Shown here in pieces: positions 52,487 to 62,499 of a stretch of DNA of 64,000 bases. Positions within the stretch are counted from its first letter, which is position 1. Each line of letters begins with the position of its first letter. The notes beneath the pieces were generated by a model. The model saw only the letters and a program-made list of their open reading frames with translations. It was not told the DNA's origin and searched no databases. Both the position numbers and the translations under genes were made by a program. This DNA is from Dyadobacter arcticus (GTDB taxonomy: Bacteria > Bacteroidota > Bacteroidia > Cytophagales > Spirosomataceae): NCBI RefSeq assembly GCF_011762185.1, contig NZ_JAASQJ010000005.1, forward strand, positions 62,001 through 126,000. The letters are read 5' to 3'.

Positions 52487-54517
52487 ATGCGCATTAATCC
52501 CGAAACCGTTGAACGCATCAAGCAGACTGCCGATATCGTGGAAGTGGTGGGGGATTTTGTATCACTCAAAAAAAAGGGAGCAAATTATTCTGCCTGCTGC
52601 CCTTTTCACAATGAAAAGACTCCTTCCTTCAATGTAAACCCCTCCCGGCAAATCTATAAATGCTTTGGCTGCGGGGCAGGAGGAGATTCTATCAAATTCG
52701 TAATGGATATTGATGGCATCGGTTATGGAGAAGCGTTGCGTTATCTGGCTGGAAAGTACAACATTGAAATCCAAGAGGAAGAATTAACCGATGAAGAGAC
52801 TATCCGCCAGAACGAGCGGGAAAGTCTGTATATCATTTTAAATTTCGCAAAGAACTTCTATCGCCAGCAATTAGAAGATAGTGAAGAAGGCCAGGCCGTC
52901 GGGCTAAGCTATTTTCGGGAACGTGGATTTACGAATGAGATTCGTAAGAAGTTCGAGCTCGGTTATAGCCTCGATACCTGGGATTCGTTTATACGAGAGG
53001 CACTGGAGAAGGGTTATTCGCCCGAGATATTGGAGAAAGCCGGCTTACTTATCCACAGAGAAGGAAGCCGTCCGGGAGATCGCCAGACAACAGGTTACGA
53101 CCGGTTCAGGGGGCGGGTCATTTTTCCTATACACCATGTATCCGGTAAGGTAATCGCTTTTGGTGCCCGGATCCTAAAATCTGACAAGGCTAACGCAAAC
53201 CAAAAGGGGGCGAATCAGCCAAAATATTTAAATTCGCCTGAAACCGATGTATATCATAAAAGTGACGTTCTCTACGGCATATTTCAGGCTAAAAACGCAA
53301 TCCGCCAGCTGGATCATTGCTATCTGGTGGAAGGCTACACAGATGTAATATCGCTGCACCAGGCTGGGATCGAGAATGTGGTTGCTTCCTCGGGGACCTC
53401 GCTTACGGTAGAGCAGATACGTTTGATCGGCCGGTTCACGCCCAATGTTACCATTCTGTACGATGGCGATATTGCTGGAATTAAGGCCGCATTGCGCGGT
53501 CTCGACTTGGTATTGGAGGAAGGTTTGAATGTCAATGTCGTTCTTTTTCCCGATGGTGACGACCCGGACAGTTTCGTGCGGAAGGTTGGTGCGGAAGCGT
53601 TCAAAGTGCATTTAAAAAAGGCTTCCAAGGATTTTATCTCGTTCAAAACAGAGATTCTATTGGCGGATGCAGGCAACGATCCATTCAGACAGGCAGCGGT
53701 GATTGGAGATGTTGTTAACAGTATTGTCAAAATACCGGATGCCATTAAACGGCAGGTATTTTTCCACAGGACGTCAGAAATGATGAAGGTGGATGAGCAA
53801 ATGCTAATAACGGAAGGGAATAAACAACTCAGAAAACTTCAGACTCAAAAAAGCCAGGATAGACGGCAACCATCCGAAATATCATCCCCAGAGGGCCCGA
53901 AGGATCTTGGGTCGTTTTCGAATGATGAATCCCGGCAGAATGCTGAAATTTCTGCCGATTTTTTCCCGCTGGAAAATGATTTTGCAGAAGCGCCGCCAAG
54001 AAGTAGGCTGCATTATCAGGAAGAAGCCTTTGTAAAACTGCTGGTTGTTTACGGAACCAAAGAACTTGAACCTACCATTAGCGTATGCCAATATGTATTG
54101 GGTCAAATAGATGGTATTGATTTCAAAGACCCCATTTTTCATCATTTGCTGACATTGTTCCGTGAAAATTTCGGTAGGAATCACGTTTTGCCAACTGACT
54201 ATTTTTTAAATCACCATGAATCAGAAATCCGTGATCAAACGATAGAGTGGTTGACTGTCAGACATGAATTAAGCGATTTATGGAAGGACAAACATCACAT
54301 TGACGTTCCTTTAGAAATTGATGTGCTCGACAAAACGTCTTTCAACAACATTCTAAGGCTTAAAAAGGCTTTTATTGAGGAAAAAATGAAGGTATGTCTG
54401 CAACAGGCAGTTCATGCAAATACTGGCGAAGAACAGGAATCCATCATGACTGAGTTCATGCATTACAAAAGCATCAGCATGGCTGCTGCGAAAGAATTAG
54501 GAAGTGTTATCGGTTAA
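52487..54517 (+). CDS. dnaG: DNA primase
   Basis: The 676-residue primase has the CHC2 zinc domain (C38, H41, C59, C62 within CCPFHNEKTPSF and CFGCGAGG) and a central RNA-polymerase domain with TOPRIM motifs (YLVEGYTDVISLHQ, ILYDGDIAGIKAA, DGDDPDSFV). A C-terminal helicase-interaction region runs from about 500. It synthesises RNA primers at replication forks. Confidence 0.97.
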   Translation: MRINPETVERIKQTADIVEVVGDFVSLKKKGANYSACCPFHNEKTPSFNVNPSRQIYKCFGCGAGGDSIKFVMDIDGIGYGEALRYLAGKYNIEIQEEELTDEETIRQNERESLYIILNFAKNFYRQQLEDSEEGQAVGLSYFRERGFTNEIRKKFELGYSLDTWDSFIREALEKGYSPEILEKAGLLIHREGSRPGDRQTTGYDRFRGRVIFPIHHVSGKVIAFGARILKSDKANANQKGANQPKYLNSPETDVYHKSDVLYGIFQAKNAIRQLDHCYLVEGYTDVISLHQAGIENVVASSGTSLTVEQIRLIGRFTPNVTILYDGDIAGIKAALRGLDLVLEEGLNVNVVLFPDGDDPDSFVRKVGAEAFKVHLKKASKDFISFKTEILLADAGNDPFRQAAVIGDVVNSIVKIPDAIKRQVFFHRTSEMMKVDEQMLITEGNKQLRKLQTQKSQDRRQPSEISSPEGPKDLGSFSNDESRQNAEISADFFPLENDFAEAPPRSRLHYQEEAFVKLLVVYGTKELEPTISVCQYVLGQIDGIDFKDPIFHHLLTLFRENFGRNHVLPTDYFLNHHESEIRDQTIEWLTVRHELSDLWKDKHHIDVPLEIDVLDKTSFNNILRLKKAFIEEKMKVCLQQAVHANTGEEQESIMTEFMHYKSISMAAAKELGSVIG

Positions 54518-54535
54518 TCCTTTAATTATTTCAAT

Positions 54536-55084
54536 ATGAAAAATTCCTTGCGCCCACTTTTGCTGTTTTCCTGCTTTCTGCTTTTTAATTGCAGCGCTTC
54601 TTACAAGATCTTAAAACCGCAAAAGGAAGTTAATTTCCGACTTTCTGATTATTCTACCTTTGGCTTTTATGACATTGAAGCCCACGGCGACACAATTCCT
54701 GAAAATTTTGAAACGAACGTTGGTATTATCAAAAATGCCATAGCCGAGAACCTGCAGGCGAGAGGTTTGGATGAAGCCCGGGACGCAAACCTGAAAATCA
54801 ACATTGCGCTTTCGGTAAAAGATCAATTGCAAACCCGACAAACTGATTTTAGGACCGAAGGATTGCCCAGGTATATGGGCCAACGTAGGTATTCCTGGAA
54901 AAGCGAAGAAGTTGTCATTGGGAAGTACCGCGAAGGGACTTTGATGATCGACCTGGTGGACGCTGCTAATAACAAAATGGTGTGGCAAGGTGGCGGCAGC
55001 GGAATTATCCCTGAAAAAAGTAAGAGCTTCACCGCTGATATCGATAAATTAATCAAGGAAATCATTGGCGATATTCCAAAGTAA
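54536..55084 (+). CDS. DUF4136 lipoprotein
   Basis: The 182-residue protein has a signal peptide with lipobox LFNC. The mature part starts with a DYSTFGFYDIE strand, then EIIK-like helices and LMIDLVDAANNKMVWQGGG, the DUF4136 pattern. It is probably anchored in the outer membrane; its function is unknown. Confidence 0.85.
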   Translation: MKNSLRPLLLFSCFLLFNCSASYKILKPQKEVNFRLSDYSTFGFYDIEAHGDTIPENFETNVGIIKNAIAENLQARGLDEARDANLKINIALSVKDQLQTRQTDFRTEGLPRYMGQRRYSWKSEEVVIGKYREGTLMIDLVDAANNKMVWQGGGSGIIPEKSKSFTADIDKLIKEIIGDIPK

Positions 55085-55090
55085 AGACAT

Positions 55091-55125
55091 ATAAAAAGGG
55101 CTGCCCCGTCTAAAAAGCAGCCCTT
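55091..55125 (-). terminator. terminator of the ytxH-like gene
   Basis: AAGGGCTGC (55096-55104) pairs with GCAGCCCTT (55117-55125). On the minus strand the stem is followed by TTTTTAT, so it terminates the YtxH-like gene and may also serve the convergent DUF4136 gene. Confidence 0.75.
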
Positions 55126-55146
55126 AGAAATTCCTAATATTTACTA

Positions 55147-55449
55147 CTAAGCATTGTTGTTTACTACACCGCGAACTTTATCGTTCACATTCTCAGCAAC
55201 CGTAGTAGCCTTGTCTTTTACAGTATTCACGTTTTTCAAAAATCCCTCTTTCAGTTTATCAGCCAAAACAGACAACTCTTCAAGGCTTTTTTCATATTTA
55301 TCTTTCGCGTTGCCACCAAGATCGTTAGCCCTATTTTTAATTAATTTGCGAGTATCCTTTCCGTTTTTCGGGGCAACCAACAGACCAATTGCAATGCCTG
55401 TGATCAGAGCACCAATTGAAGCGATCAAAAATTTTTGATTCTTGTTCAT
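55147..55449 (-). CDS. YtxH-domain protein
   Basis: The 100-residue protein opens with a membrane helix FLIASIGALITGIAIGLLVAPKNGKDTRKLI, the YtxH/glycine-zipper signature. A long charged helix follows. Members are often general-stress or envelope proteins. No partner is evident. Confidence 0.88.
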   Translation of the reverse strand: MNKNQKFLIASIGALITGIAIGLLVAPKNGKDTRKLIKNRANDLGGNAKDKYEKSLEELSVLADKLKEGFLKNVNTVKDKATTVAENVNDKVRGVVNNNA

Positions 55450-55545
55450 ATGAATTTCTTATTTTGTGATTAAATGAATTGAACTGCTTACAACAAAAAT
55501 ATTGTGCCAATTTACCGGAAAAAGTCCAACTTGATTTACTTAAGG

Positions 55546-56655
55546 ATGTTTGGTTGTCTGTTAGTGTTATTCGGCATAACCATCCCCTCGTCGACTTTTG
55601 CCCAATGGACAATCTACACTATAAAGCCTGCTATTCATATGCGGGCCGTTCATGCCATTACGCCAAGCATTTGTTGGATTGGCGGTTCAAAAGGTACCAT
55701 TCTCAAAACACTTAATGGCGGAAAAACCTGGTCAACCTATAAGGTATCGGGCGCCGACTCACTTGATTTTCGTGATATTCATGTTTTTAATAGGCAAACG
55801 GCAATCGCTATGAGCGCGGGTCCTTCGGAAAGCGACAAGGCCAAAATTTACCGTACTGAGGACGGAGGAGAGAGCTGGAAGCTTGTGTACCAAACTACAC
55901 AAAATGGGGTTTTTCTGGATGGAATCGACTTTTGGGACAAAAATAAAGGCATTTGTCTGGGAGATCCGATACAAGGCAGATTGTTTATCATCACTACCAA
56001 TGACGGCGGCAAAAACTGGGAAGAGCAACCCTTGGAAAAGCGACCGGTGGCCGAGCCGGGAGAGGCCTGCTTTGCCGCAAGCGGTACTTCTATTTTAACA
56101 AATGGGAAGGGTCATGTCTACATTGGAACTGGTGGAAGCAAAATGGCCCGCGTTTTCAGATCCGAGGATTATGGACAGTCCTGGCAAGTATCATCCACAC
56201 CTTTGCCAGCCGGCCCGACGAGTGGCATTTTTGGTTTAAGATTTTGGTCAAAAAAACACGGAATGGCGGTGGGTGGAGATTATAAAAAGACTGTTGATTC
56301 AACACAAAATGTATTAATGACCAAAGACGGCGGTGTGACCTGGCAACTTACGGGTATGACAAAACCAGGCGGACTTAAAGAAGTTGTAGCCCTTTACCAC
56401 AAAACGGACGCCGTCTGGACAGGAGAAACTGAATTACGTTGGGATGATTATGCATTGATTGCCAGCGGCCCTTCGGGAACAAGTGTTTCCATCGATAAGG
56501 GCAAATCCTGGCGTAAACTCGGAAAAGAAGGATTTCACTCGCTCAGTTTTGCTGGAAATGTCGGTTACGGAGTCGGGGCAAATGGATTGGTTGGTAAAAT
56601 TGAACGTGTATCCATGAAAAAGAAAAAGAGAAAATTGGCATTAGTAGAGGAATGA
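55546..56655 (+). CDS. exported beta-propeller protein (Ycf48/BNR-like)
   Basis: The ATG at 55546 gives 369 residues and places a signal peptide (VLFGITIPSSTFAQ) at the start; an upstream in-frame start is less likely. Repeated Asp-box-like motifs, TLNGGKTWS, TEDGGESWKL, TNDGGKNWEE, SEDYGQSWQV and TKDGGVTWQL, form a seven-bladed propeller similar to Ycf48/photosystem assembly factors or sialidase-like BNR proteins. There is no photosystem here. It may be an assembly or binding protein. Confidence 0.83.
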   Translation: MFGCLLVLFGITIPSSTFAQWTIYTIKPAIHMRAVHAITPSICWIGGSKGTILKTLNGGKTWSTYKVSGADSLDFRDIHVFNRQTAIAMSAGPSESDKAKIYRTEDGGESWKLVYQTTQNGVFLDGIDFWDKNKGICLGDPIQGRLFIITTNDGGKNWEEQPLEKRPVAEPGEACFAASGTSILTNGKGHVYIGTGGSKMARVFRSEDYGQSWQVSSTPLPAGPTSGIFGLRFWSKKHGMAVGGDYKKTVDSTQNVLMTKDGGVTWQLTGMTKPGGLKEVVALYHKTDAVWTGETELRWDDYALIASGPSGTSVSIDKGKSWRKLGKEGFHSLSFAGNVGYGVGANGLVGKIERVSMKKKKRKLALVEE

Positions 56656-56662
56656 CGGCAGC

Positions 56663-57670
56663 TCATATCCTGTCAATCAGTTCTTTTACTTTCCGAATTT
56701 CCCTACCTGACAAATGATCCGCAATGGCAGCCGCATGGTCGCGGCCGTTTTCTATAAATACTTTTTCAGTAAAAACGCCAGCCATTACTGTACCGCAAAG
56801 ATATAAGCCGGTCACGTTGGTTTCGAAAGTATCGGGATCAAAAGTCGGCACTTTGGTAACTGGATCGAGTTCAACTCCGCATCTTGCGATTAAATGTTCA
56901 TCGGGCAGGTAACCTACCAGCAGAAATACAAAATCAGCGGGAAGCCACTCTGTTTCACCGTTTTCAATATTCTTGATCTGAATTCTTCCCGGCTCAATGG
57001 CTTGGGTAATGCTATTAAAACGCGTGTGGATTTTCCCTTCCTTCACCCGATTTTTCACATCCGGCACCAGCCAATATTTCACTTTGGTCCGAAAATCGGC
57101 TTCCTTGTGAACTATGGTCACATTTGCATCGTGGCGGTACAATTCCAATGCCGCCTCCACAGATGAATTGGAACCTCCCACCAAAACCACATTCGTATAC
57201 GAGTATCTGAACGGCTCATCATAGTAATGTGAAACATGCGGAAGATTTTCTCCGGACACATTCAGCATTCTGGGCACATCAAAATAGCCTGTTGCCAGTA
57301 CCACATTTTTTGACTGAAAGATTTGTCCATCATTCGAATAAGTCAGGAATGTACCATCGGCCTGCTTTTCTGCACGGTCTACATCAATAAAAAGCTTGAA
57401 ATTAAGGTGGAAGTAACATGCTACTTTCCGATAATACTGCAATGCTTCATTTCGATTTGCCTTTACATCCGAAATCGCAAACGGAATGCCTCCAATCTCA
57501 ATATTTTCCGCAGTTGAGAAAAATTTCATCCGTAGCGGATAGCGGCGAATGGATTCGGTAAGATTTCCCTTTTCAAGGATCAGGTAGTCTAAACCACTTT
57601 TTGCAACTTCCACACCCATAGCAAGTCCGCAAGGCCCTCCCCCAATGATAATAACGTCGTATATGTGCAT
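56663..57670 (-). CDS. YpdA-family bacillithiol disulfide reductase-like flavoprotein
   Basis: The 335-residue protein has the FAD motif VIIIGGGPCGLAMGVEVAKSGLDYLILEKG, a second nucleotide fold VVLVGGSNSSVEAALEL, and FLLVGYLPDEHLI. There is no CxxC redox pair, matching YpdA. It is thought to reduce bacillithiol disulfide with NADPH. Convergent with the propeller gene, 7 bp apart. Confidence 0.87.
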   Translation of the reverse strand: MHIYDVIIIGGGPCGLAMGVEVAKSGLDYLILEKGNLTESIRRYPLRMKFFSTAENIEIGGIPFAISDVKANRNEALQYYRKVACYFHLNFKLFIDVDRAEKQADGTFLTYSNDGQIFQSKNVVLATGYFDVPRMLNVSGENLPHVSHYYDEPFRYSYTNVVLVGGSNSSVEAALELYRHDANVTIVHKEADFRTKVKYWLVPDVKNRVKEGKIHTRFNSITQAIEPGRIQIKNIENGETEWLPADFVFLLVGYLPDEHLIARCGVELDPVTKVPTFDPDTFETNVTGLYLCGTVMAGVFTEKVFIENGRDHAAAIADHLSGREIRKVKELIDRI

Positions 57671-57806
57671 TTTTTTAATGGCTATCGGCTTTGGCAGTCG
57701 GTATTAAAGCTTCCTTGTACCTCTTTTAACTCTCTAATTTAGATATTGGTTTCTGAACTTTGTAAATTAGCTAACTGTTGAAATTGTTCAATTATAATCT
57801 TTTAGT

Positions 57807-58811
57807 TTGAAAGATACCGTCCACAATTTTGTTGGTAATCTGAACGAATGGGGAAAATCGAATACCCCTTTTCTGTTTTTCGTGGACTATAAATTTGAAA
57901 ATCCAATTGCCTGGAAATTGGAAGATGTTGATCCGACTTCCATTCAATTTGATTTCAATGGGTTCACAAATCACTATTTACTAGCAAAAGAAGAGCTTTC
58001 TCAGGACTATTATTTCCATAGAAGACCTATCTCATTTGAGGAATATCAGATCAAATTTGATTATGTGATCAGAAACCTGAAGGCTGGAAATTCCTTTTTG
58101 GTTAATCTTTCAGTTCCAACAGCAATTAGCACAAATCTTACCCTTAGCGAGATTTATACAAATAGTGAAGCACTTTACAGGCTTTGGTATAAAAATGATT
58201 TTGTCTGTTTTTCTCCGGAAATCTTCGTCAGGATTAATGGAAACCGCATTTCCAGCTTCCCAATGAAAGGTACCATCGACGCGTCGATACCGAATGCGGA
58301 ACAAGTGATTATGTCGGATCTTAAGGAAGCCGCTGAACATGCTACGATTGTCGATTTGATCCGAAATGACCTGAGCATGGTTGCAGAAAAGGTTTGGGTT
58401 GAAAAATATCGGTATATCGACAGGATTGAGACAAATGATAAAACACTTTTGCAGGTCAGCTCCGAAATTTCGGGTATTTTACCAGAAAGTTTTCGAGGCA
58501 AATATGGAGATCTGCTTTTGAGGCTGCTGCCGGCTGGTTCCATAACCGGGGCTCCAAAACCGAGTACATTGAAAATCATTGAGGAAGCGGAGGGCTATGA
58601 CAGGGGTTATTACACCGGTGTGATGGGTTATTTTGATGGTGAAAATTTTGAAAGTGCCGTGATGATACGGTTTATCGAAAATCAGCAGGACAGTCTTATT
58701 TTTAAAAGTGGCGGCGGAATCACCGCGCTCAGCAATGCACAAAATGAGTATCAGGAATTAATTGATAAAGTTTACCTTCCTTTCAGCCATGTCCCACACA
58801 CTGTGTATTGA
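57807..58811 (+). CDS. aminodeoxychorismate synthase component I-type enzyme
   Basis: The 334-residue chorismate-binding protein has GSFLVNLSVPT, FVCFSPEIFVRINGNRISSFPMKGTIDAS, HATIVDLIRNDLSMVAEKV and LLPAGSITGAPKPSTLKIIEEAEGYDRGYYTGVMGYFDG. This is the PabB/TrpE catalytic core, shortened at the N-terminus as in Bacteroidetes PabB. The only possible start is the TTG at 57807, because an in-frame TAA lies at 57795. It makes aminodeoxychorismate for folate. Confidence 0.88.
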   Translation: MKDTVHNFVGNLNEWGKSNTPFLFFVDYKFENPIAWKLEDVDPTSIQFDFNGFTNHYLLAKEELSQDYYFHRRPISFEEYQIKFDYVIRNLKAGNSFLVNLSVPTAISTNLTLSEIYTNSEALYRLWYKNDFVCFSPEIFVRINGNRISSFPMKGTIDASIPNAEQVIMSDLKEAAEHATIVDLIRNDLSMVAEKVWVEKYRYIDRIETNDKTLLQVSSEISGILPESFRGKYGDLLLRLLPAGSITGAPKPSTLKIIEEAEGYDRGYYTGVMGYFDGENFESAVMIRFIENQQDSLIFKSGGGITALSNAQNEYQELIDKVYLPFSHVPHTVY

Positions 58812-59391
58812 AACAATCCGCGTTGAAAACCGTGAATTTAAACATCTGGATTACCACGAAGCAAGGTTAAACAAAACGAGAAAGGAACTTTGGGGTTTTA
58901 CGGATTACTGGAACCTATCCGAAATGATTATCCTTCCCGACTGTATTGAAAATGAGCTACATAAATGCAGAATTGCCTACGGTAAAGAGATCGATAACAT
59001 TAAATGGGAACCTTACGCTCCCAGAGCAATCCGGAAAATCCGGAAGGTTTATGATGATACCATTGACTATACCTATAAATACAATGATCGCGACGAGCTA
59101 AACACCTTATTTGCGCAGCGCGAAGACGCCGATGAAGTCCTGATCATTAAAGATGGAATGGTAACTGACTCCTTTTATTGCAATGTCGCTTTTTTCGACG
59201 GGGCGAAATGGTTTACGCCATCGACTTACCTCCTGCCTGGAACGCAAAGGGCTTTTCTGCTGGATTCGGGGGTTGTTGAGGAAAGGGATATTTCGGAGAA
59301 CGAGATTTTGACGTACCACAAAATCAGACTTTTTAATGCAATGGTAGGCTGGGAGAATGCAGCTACGCTGGAAGTTGGGCTGATTGGTTGA
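58789..59391 (+). CDS. class IV aminotransferase, probable aminodeoxychorismate lyase
   Basis: From ATG 58789 (200 residues), beginning SHTLCIETIRVENREFKHLDYHEARL. The PLP lysine is in YTYKYNDR; DEVLIIKDGMVTDSFYCNVAFFDG and the tail LPGTQR complete the fold. It overlaps the pabB-type gene by 23 bp, supporting a role as ADC lyase making 4-aminobenzoate. Relatives can be branched-chain or D-amino-acid aminotransferases. Confidence 0.85.
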   Translation: MSHTLCIETIRVENREFKHLDYHEARLNKTRKELWGFTDYWNLSEMIILPDCIENELHKCRIAYGKEIDNIKWEPYAPRAIRKIRKVYDDTIDYTYKYNDRDELNTLFAQREDADEVLIIKDGMVTDSFYCNVAFFDGAKWFTPSTYLLPGTQRAFLLDSGVVEERDISENEILTYHKIRLFNAMVGWENAATLEVGLIG

Positions 59392-59413
59392 TTGTAACTA
59401 AAATTCAAAAGTG

Positions 59414-59421
59414 TAAATTTG
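59414..59421 (+). promoter_or_regulatory. -33/-7 promoter of the ParE toxin-antitoxin pair
   Basis: TAAATTTG is an exact -7 match; TTG at 59392-59394 lies 19 nt upstream. The ATG at 59425 follows after three bases, implying a nearly leaderless transcript. Confidence 0.6.
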
Positions 59422-59424
59422 ACT

Positions 59425-59655
59425 ATGGATATTCAGACTGAAAAGATCGAGCTGGCGAAGCGGTTGTTGGATACCGACAACGAAAGCATTATTGATGCTA
59501 TTAAATTAATTTTTGAAACTGTTGATGAGACTGGCAATTGGAATGATCTACCGGAAAAGGTGATTTCGGATGTTGAGGAATCTATCAGGCAAGTAGATGC
59601 TGGTAAGGGCATACCCCATAATATTGCCAGAGAAACTTACAAAAAATGGCTTTAG
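59425..59655 (+). CDS. antitoxin partner of ParE-type toxin
   Basis: This 76-residue acidic protein consists of helices (TEKIELAKRLLDTDNESIIDAIKLIFETV...EEKVISDVEESIRQVDAGKGIPHNIARETYKKW-like). Its tail DAGKGIPH is usual for antitoxins of RelE/ParE pairs (the E.S..Q...G...S/PH pattern). It overlaps the toxin start by 10 bp. The DNA-binding domain, if any, is short. Confidence 0.82.
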   Translation: MDIQTEKIELAKRLLDTDNESIIDAIKLIFETVDETGNWNDLPEKVISDVEESIRQVDAGKGIPHNIARETYKKWL

Positions 59656-59960
59656 AGATTATTTGGTCGCCACGCGCACTTGATAATTTTCACGACATTA
59701 TCGCTTACCTTGAAGAAACTTGGAGTGAACAAGTTACAAAAGCCTTTGTCGAGAGGACAGAGAAACTACTGGCTTTAATTGCCAAACATCCCCGCATATA
59801 TAGACAAATCTCTCAAAAGAACTCTGTTCGTGAAGCGTTAATAACAAAACACAACTTTTTGATCTATAAAATCTATCTAGATCGGATCGCATTGCTGGCC
59901 GTATTTGATACTCGAAAGCACCCAAAAAAGACGAAAATCTTTTTTAAACCCAAGAGATGA
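59646..59960 (+). CDS. RelE/ParE-family toxin
   Basis: The 104-residue protein has LEIIWSPRALDNFHDIIAYLEETWSEQ, HPRIYRQIS, and VREALITKHNFLIYKIY...LLAVFDTRKHPKK, the ParE fold and C-terminal motif. It may inhibit gyrase or cleave mRNA. It is co-transcribed with the antitoxin and ends 16 bp before priA. Confidence 0.9.
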   Translation: MALEIIWSPRALDNFHDIIAYLEETWSEQVTKAFVERTEKLLALIAKHPRIYRQISQKNSVREALITKHNFLIYKIYLDRIALLAVFDTRKHPKKTKIFFKPKR

Positions 59961-59976
59961 ACTTATCACACAATCA

Positions 59977-62472
59977 ATGACCTCCTTTTTCGAGGAAGAA
60001 ACCACTTTATTCGCTGATTTGATTTTGCCGGTCCCGGTTCCTGCATTGTTTACGTATAGGGTGCCCAGGGAAATGAGCGAATTGATCAAAGTGGGTGCCA
60101 GGGTGATTGTTCAATTTGGGCAAAAAAGGGTTATTACGGCAGTTGTCGCCAGGATTCATCCGAATCCTCCGGTTAAATACCAGGCAAAGTATATTTTGGA
60201 ATTGCTTGACGATCAGCCGATTGTAACTGCGAAGCAGCTTGAACTCTTTAATTGGGTCGCAGAATATTATTTATGCAACATCGGCGAAGTACTTAATGTT
60301 GCACTGCCAGCCGGCCTCAAAATCACCAGTCAGTCGAGAATACAACTTAACCCGGAATTTGAGTACGAAGACTTGCTGACCGATCAGGAAAGGATTGTCA
60401 TTGAGGAAATTAAGAGACATCAAACCCTATCCTACGAAGAAGTAGAGAGGTTGTTGCAAAAATCGAACATTACTTCGATCATTAAGTCATTGGTTGGCAA
60501 ACGCGCTGTCATTCTTTATGAAGAAGTTAAAGAAAGGTACAAGCCAAAAGTAGTCAAAAAAATAAGGCTTACCGCTTCATACATTACCCAAGAGGCTCTT
60601 TCCAAGCTTGCCGCGTCGTTGGAAAAAACACAGAAGCAGCAGGATATCCTGCTAAAATACCTGAGTTACATTCCAGTTTATAACAATCCGGAACTGAACC
60701 AAAAAGGACTAGATAAAGCCATTTTTGCCGTGGATGAAGGGATCTCGGATGCATCACTAAATACCCTTATTAAAAAAGGCATTTTTGAGCAGTTCGAAAT
60801 TTTTGTCTCTCGATTTGAGGACATTCCAGCCGGTAACATGGCCAATATAACACTATCAGAATCCCAAAAAGAGGCTTCAAGACAGATCCAGGACTTGTTG
60901 GCAGAAAAAGAAGTTGTTTTGCTTCATGGAATCACTGGAAGCGGCAAGACTGAGGTTTATATCGAATTGATCAAGCAGGTTTTAGGAAGCGGCTCTCAGG
61001 TATTGTTTCTCCTGCCTGAAATTGCCCTTACTACCCAGATTGTGATCAGGTTAAGGAAGGTTTTCGGAGATGTAATGGGTATTTACCACTCCAAATTTTC
61101 TGACAATGAGCGTGTCGAAGTTTGGAAGGGGATATTGGACGGGAAGTTCCAATTTGTAGTTGGCGTGAGGTCCGCCATATTTCTTCCGTTTGATAACCTC
61201 GGATTAATCATTGTGGATGAAGAGCACGAAACTTCCTACAAGCAGCACGACCCAGCCCCACGTTACAATGCCCGTGATGTGGCAGTGATCATGTCATATA
61301 TGCATAAAGGAAAAACATTGCTGGGATCTGCGACCCCTTCTCTGGAAAGTTACTATCACGCCAAAAGCGGGAGATATGGGCTGGTGGAAATGAAGGAGCG
61401 TTTTGGAAATGCGGCTTTGCCTACTTTTGAACTGATTGATACGAAAAAAGAAAAAAAACAAAAACAGATGAAAAATGAATTTTCATCTGTGCTCATCCAG
61501 CATTTAAAACATAATCTTAACCACAAAGAGCAGACTATTCTATTTCAAAACCGACGCGGATATTCTCCTTATCTGCAATGTGAGGAATGCTCCTGGATTT
61601 CTGAATGTCCCAATTGCGATGTAAGTCTTACTTACCACATGAAGGTTAAGGAATTGCGCTGTCATTATTGCGGGCATAAAGAGGAAGTGCCAAGGACCTG
61701 CCCGAATTGTGGTTCGCCCAAAGTAAAAACAATGGGTTTCGGCACAGAAAAGATTGAAGATGAGCTACATCTAATGTTTCCCGAGGCAAGGGTTCAGCGT
61801 ATGGACCTTGATACTACCCGCGCGAAAAATGCTTATCAGCAGATCATTCAGGAATTTGAGGAGGGTGGGATTGACATTCTGGTGGGCACACAAATGGTTA
61901 GTAAAGGGCTTGATTTTGATAATGTCAGCATGGTTGGCATTTTTGACGCAGACAGGATCATTCATTTCCCTGAATTCCGTGCATCTGAACGTGCCTTTCA
62001 AATGCTGACCCAGGTAAGTGGCCGGGCAGGAAGGCGTGCCGATAAGCCCGGTATAGTTCTGATCCAAACTGCTAACCCATCGCAGAAGCTCCTCGAACGG
62101 ATCGTTACAAATGATTATGAAGGAATGTATGAATCTGAGATCGTGGAGCGTGAAAAGTTCAGTTATCCGCCATTTACCAGATTAATAAAGGTCACCGTCA
62201 AGCATCCAGATGAGGCAACTTCGGAAAGAGCTGCTAAGATTTTAGCGGAAAAATTAACGTCTAATCTGGGTGCAAGCCGGATTTTAGGACCTCAACCACC
62301 TTTGGTTGAAAGAGTAAGAAATCAGTTTTTGTTCGATATTCTCATCAAACTTGAACGAGAAAAGATTAATTTTAAGGCGGCTAAGTCATTTATTCAGGAA
62401 AAGGTAATTGACACATTGACCGATAAGACATTAAAAAGCATCCAGGTTGTCATCGATGTGGATTGTTTCTAA
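59977..62472 (+). CDS. priA: primosomal protein N' (replication restart helicase)
   Basis: The likely ATG at 59977 yields 831 residues; a start at 59905 would overlap the toxin gene. The protein has an N-terminal 3'-DNA-binding domain (ILPVPVPALFTYRVP), Walker A (LLHGITGSGKT), DEEH box (IIVDEEHETSYKQ), zinc clusters (CEECSWISECPNC, CHYCGH, CPNCGS), and the helicase motif VSGRAGRR. It restarts stalled replication forks. Confidence 0.96.
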   Translation: MTSFFEEETTLFADLILPVPVPALFTYRVPREMSELIKVGARVIVQFGQKRVITAVVARIHPNPPVKYQAKYILELLDDQPIVTAKQLELFNWVAEYYLCNIGEVLNVALPAGLKITSQSRIQLNPEFEYEDLLTDQERIVIEEIKRHQTLSYEEVERLLQKSNITSIIKSLVGKRAVILYEEVKERYKPKVVKKIRLTASYITQEALSKLAASLEKTQKQQDILLKYLSYIPVYNNPELNQKGLDKAIFAVDEGISDASLNTLIKKGIFEQFEIFVSRFEDIPAGNMANITLSESQKEASRQIQDLLAEKEVVLLHGITGSGKTEVYIELIKQVLGSGSQVLFLLPEIALTTQIVIRLRKVFGDVMGIYHSKFSDNERVEVWKGILDGKFQFVVGVRSAIFLPFDNLGLIIVDEEHETSYKQHDPAPRYNARDVAVIMSYMHKGKTLLGSATPSLESYYHAKSGRYGLVEMKERFGNAALPTFELIDTKKEKKQKQMKNEFSSVLIQHLKHNLNHKEQTILFQNRRGYSPYLQCEECSWISECPNCDVSLTYHMKVKELRCHYCGHKEEVPRTCPNCGSPKVKTMGFGTEKIEDELHLMFPEARVQRMDLDTTRAKNAYQQIIQEFEEGGIDILVGTQMVSKGLDFDNVSMVGIFDADRIIHFPEFRASERAFQMLTQVSGRAGRRADKPGIVLIQTANPSQKLLERIVTNDYEGMYESEIVEREKFSYPPFTRLIKVTVKHPDEATSERAAKILAEKLTSNLGASRILGPQPPLVERVRNQFLFDILIKLEREKINFKAAKSFIQEKVIDTLTDKTLKSIQVVIDVDCF

Positions 62473-62499
62473 AAACCATTACTTACTGCGTACTCATCT

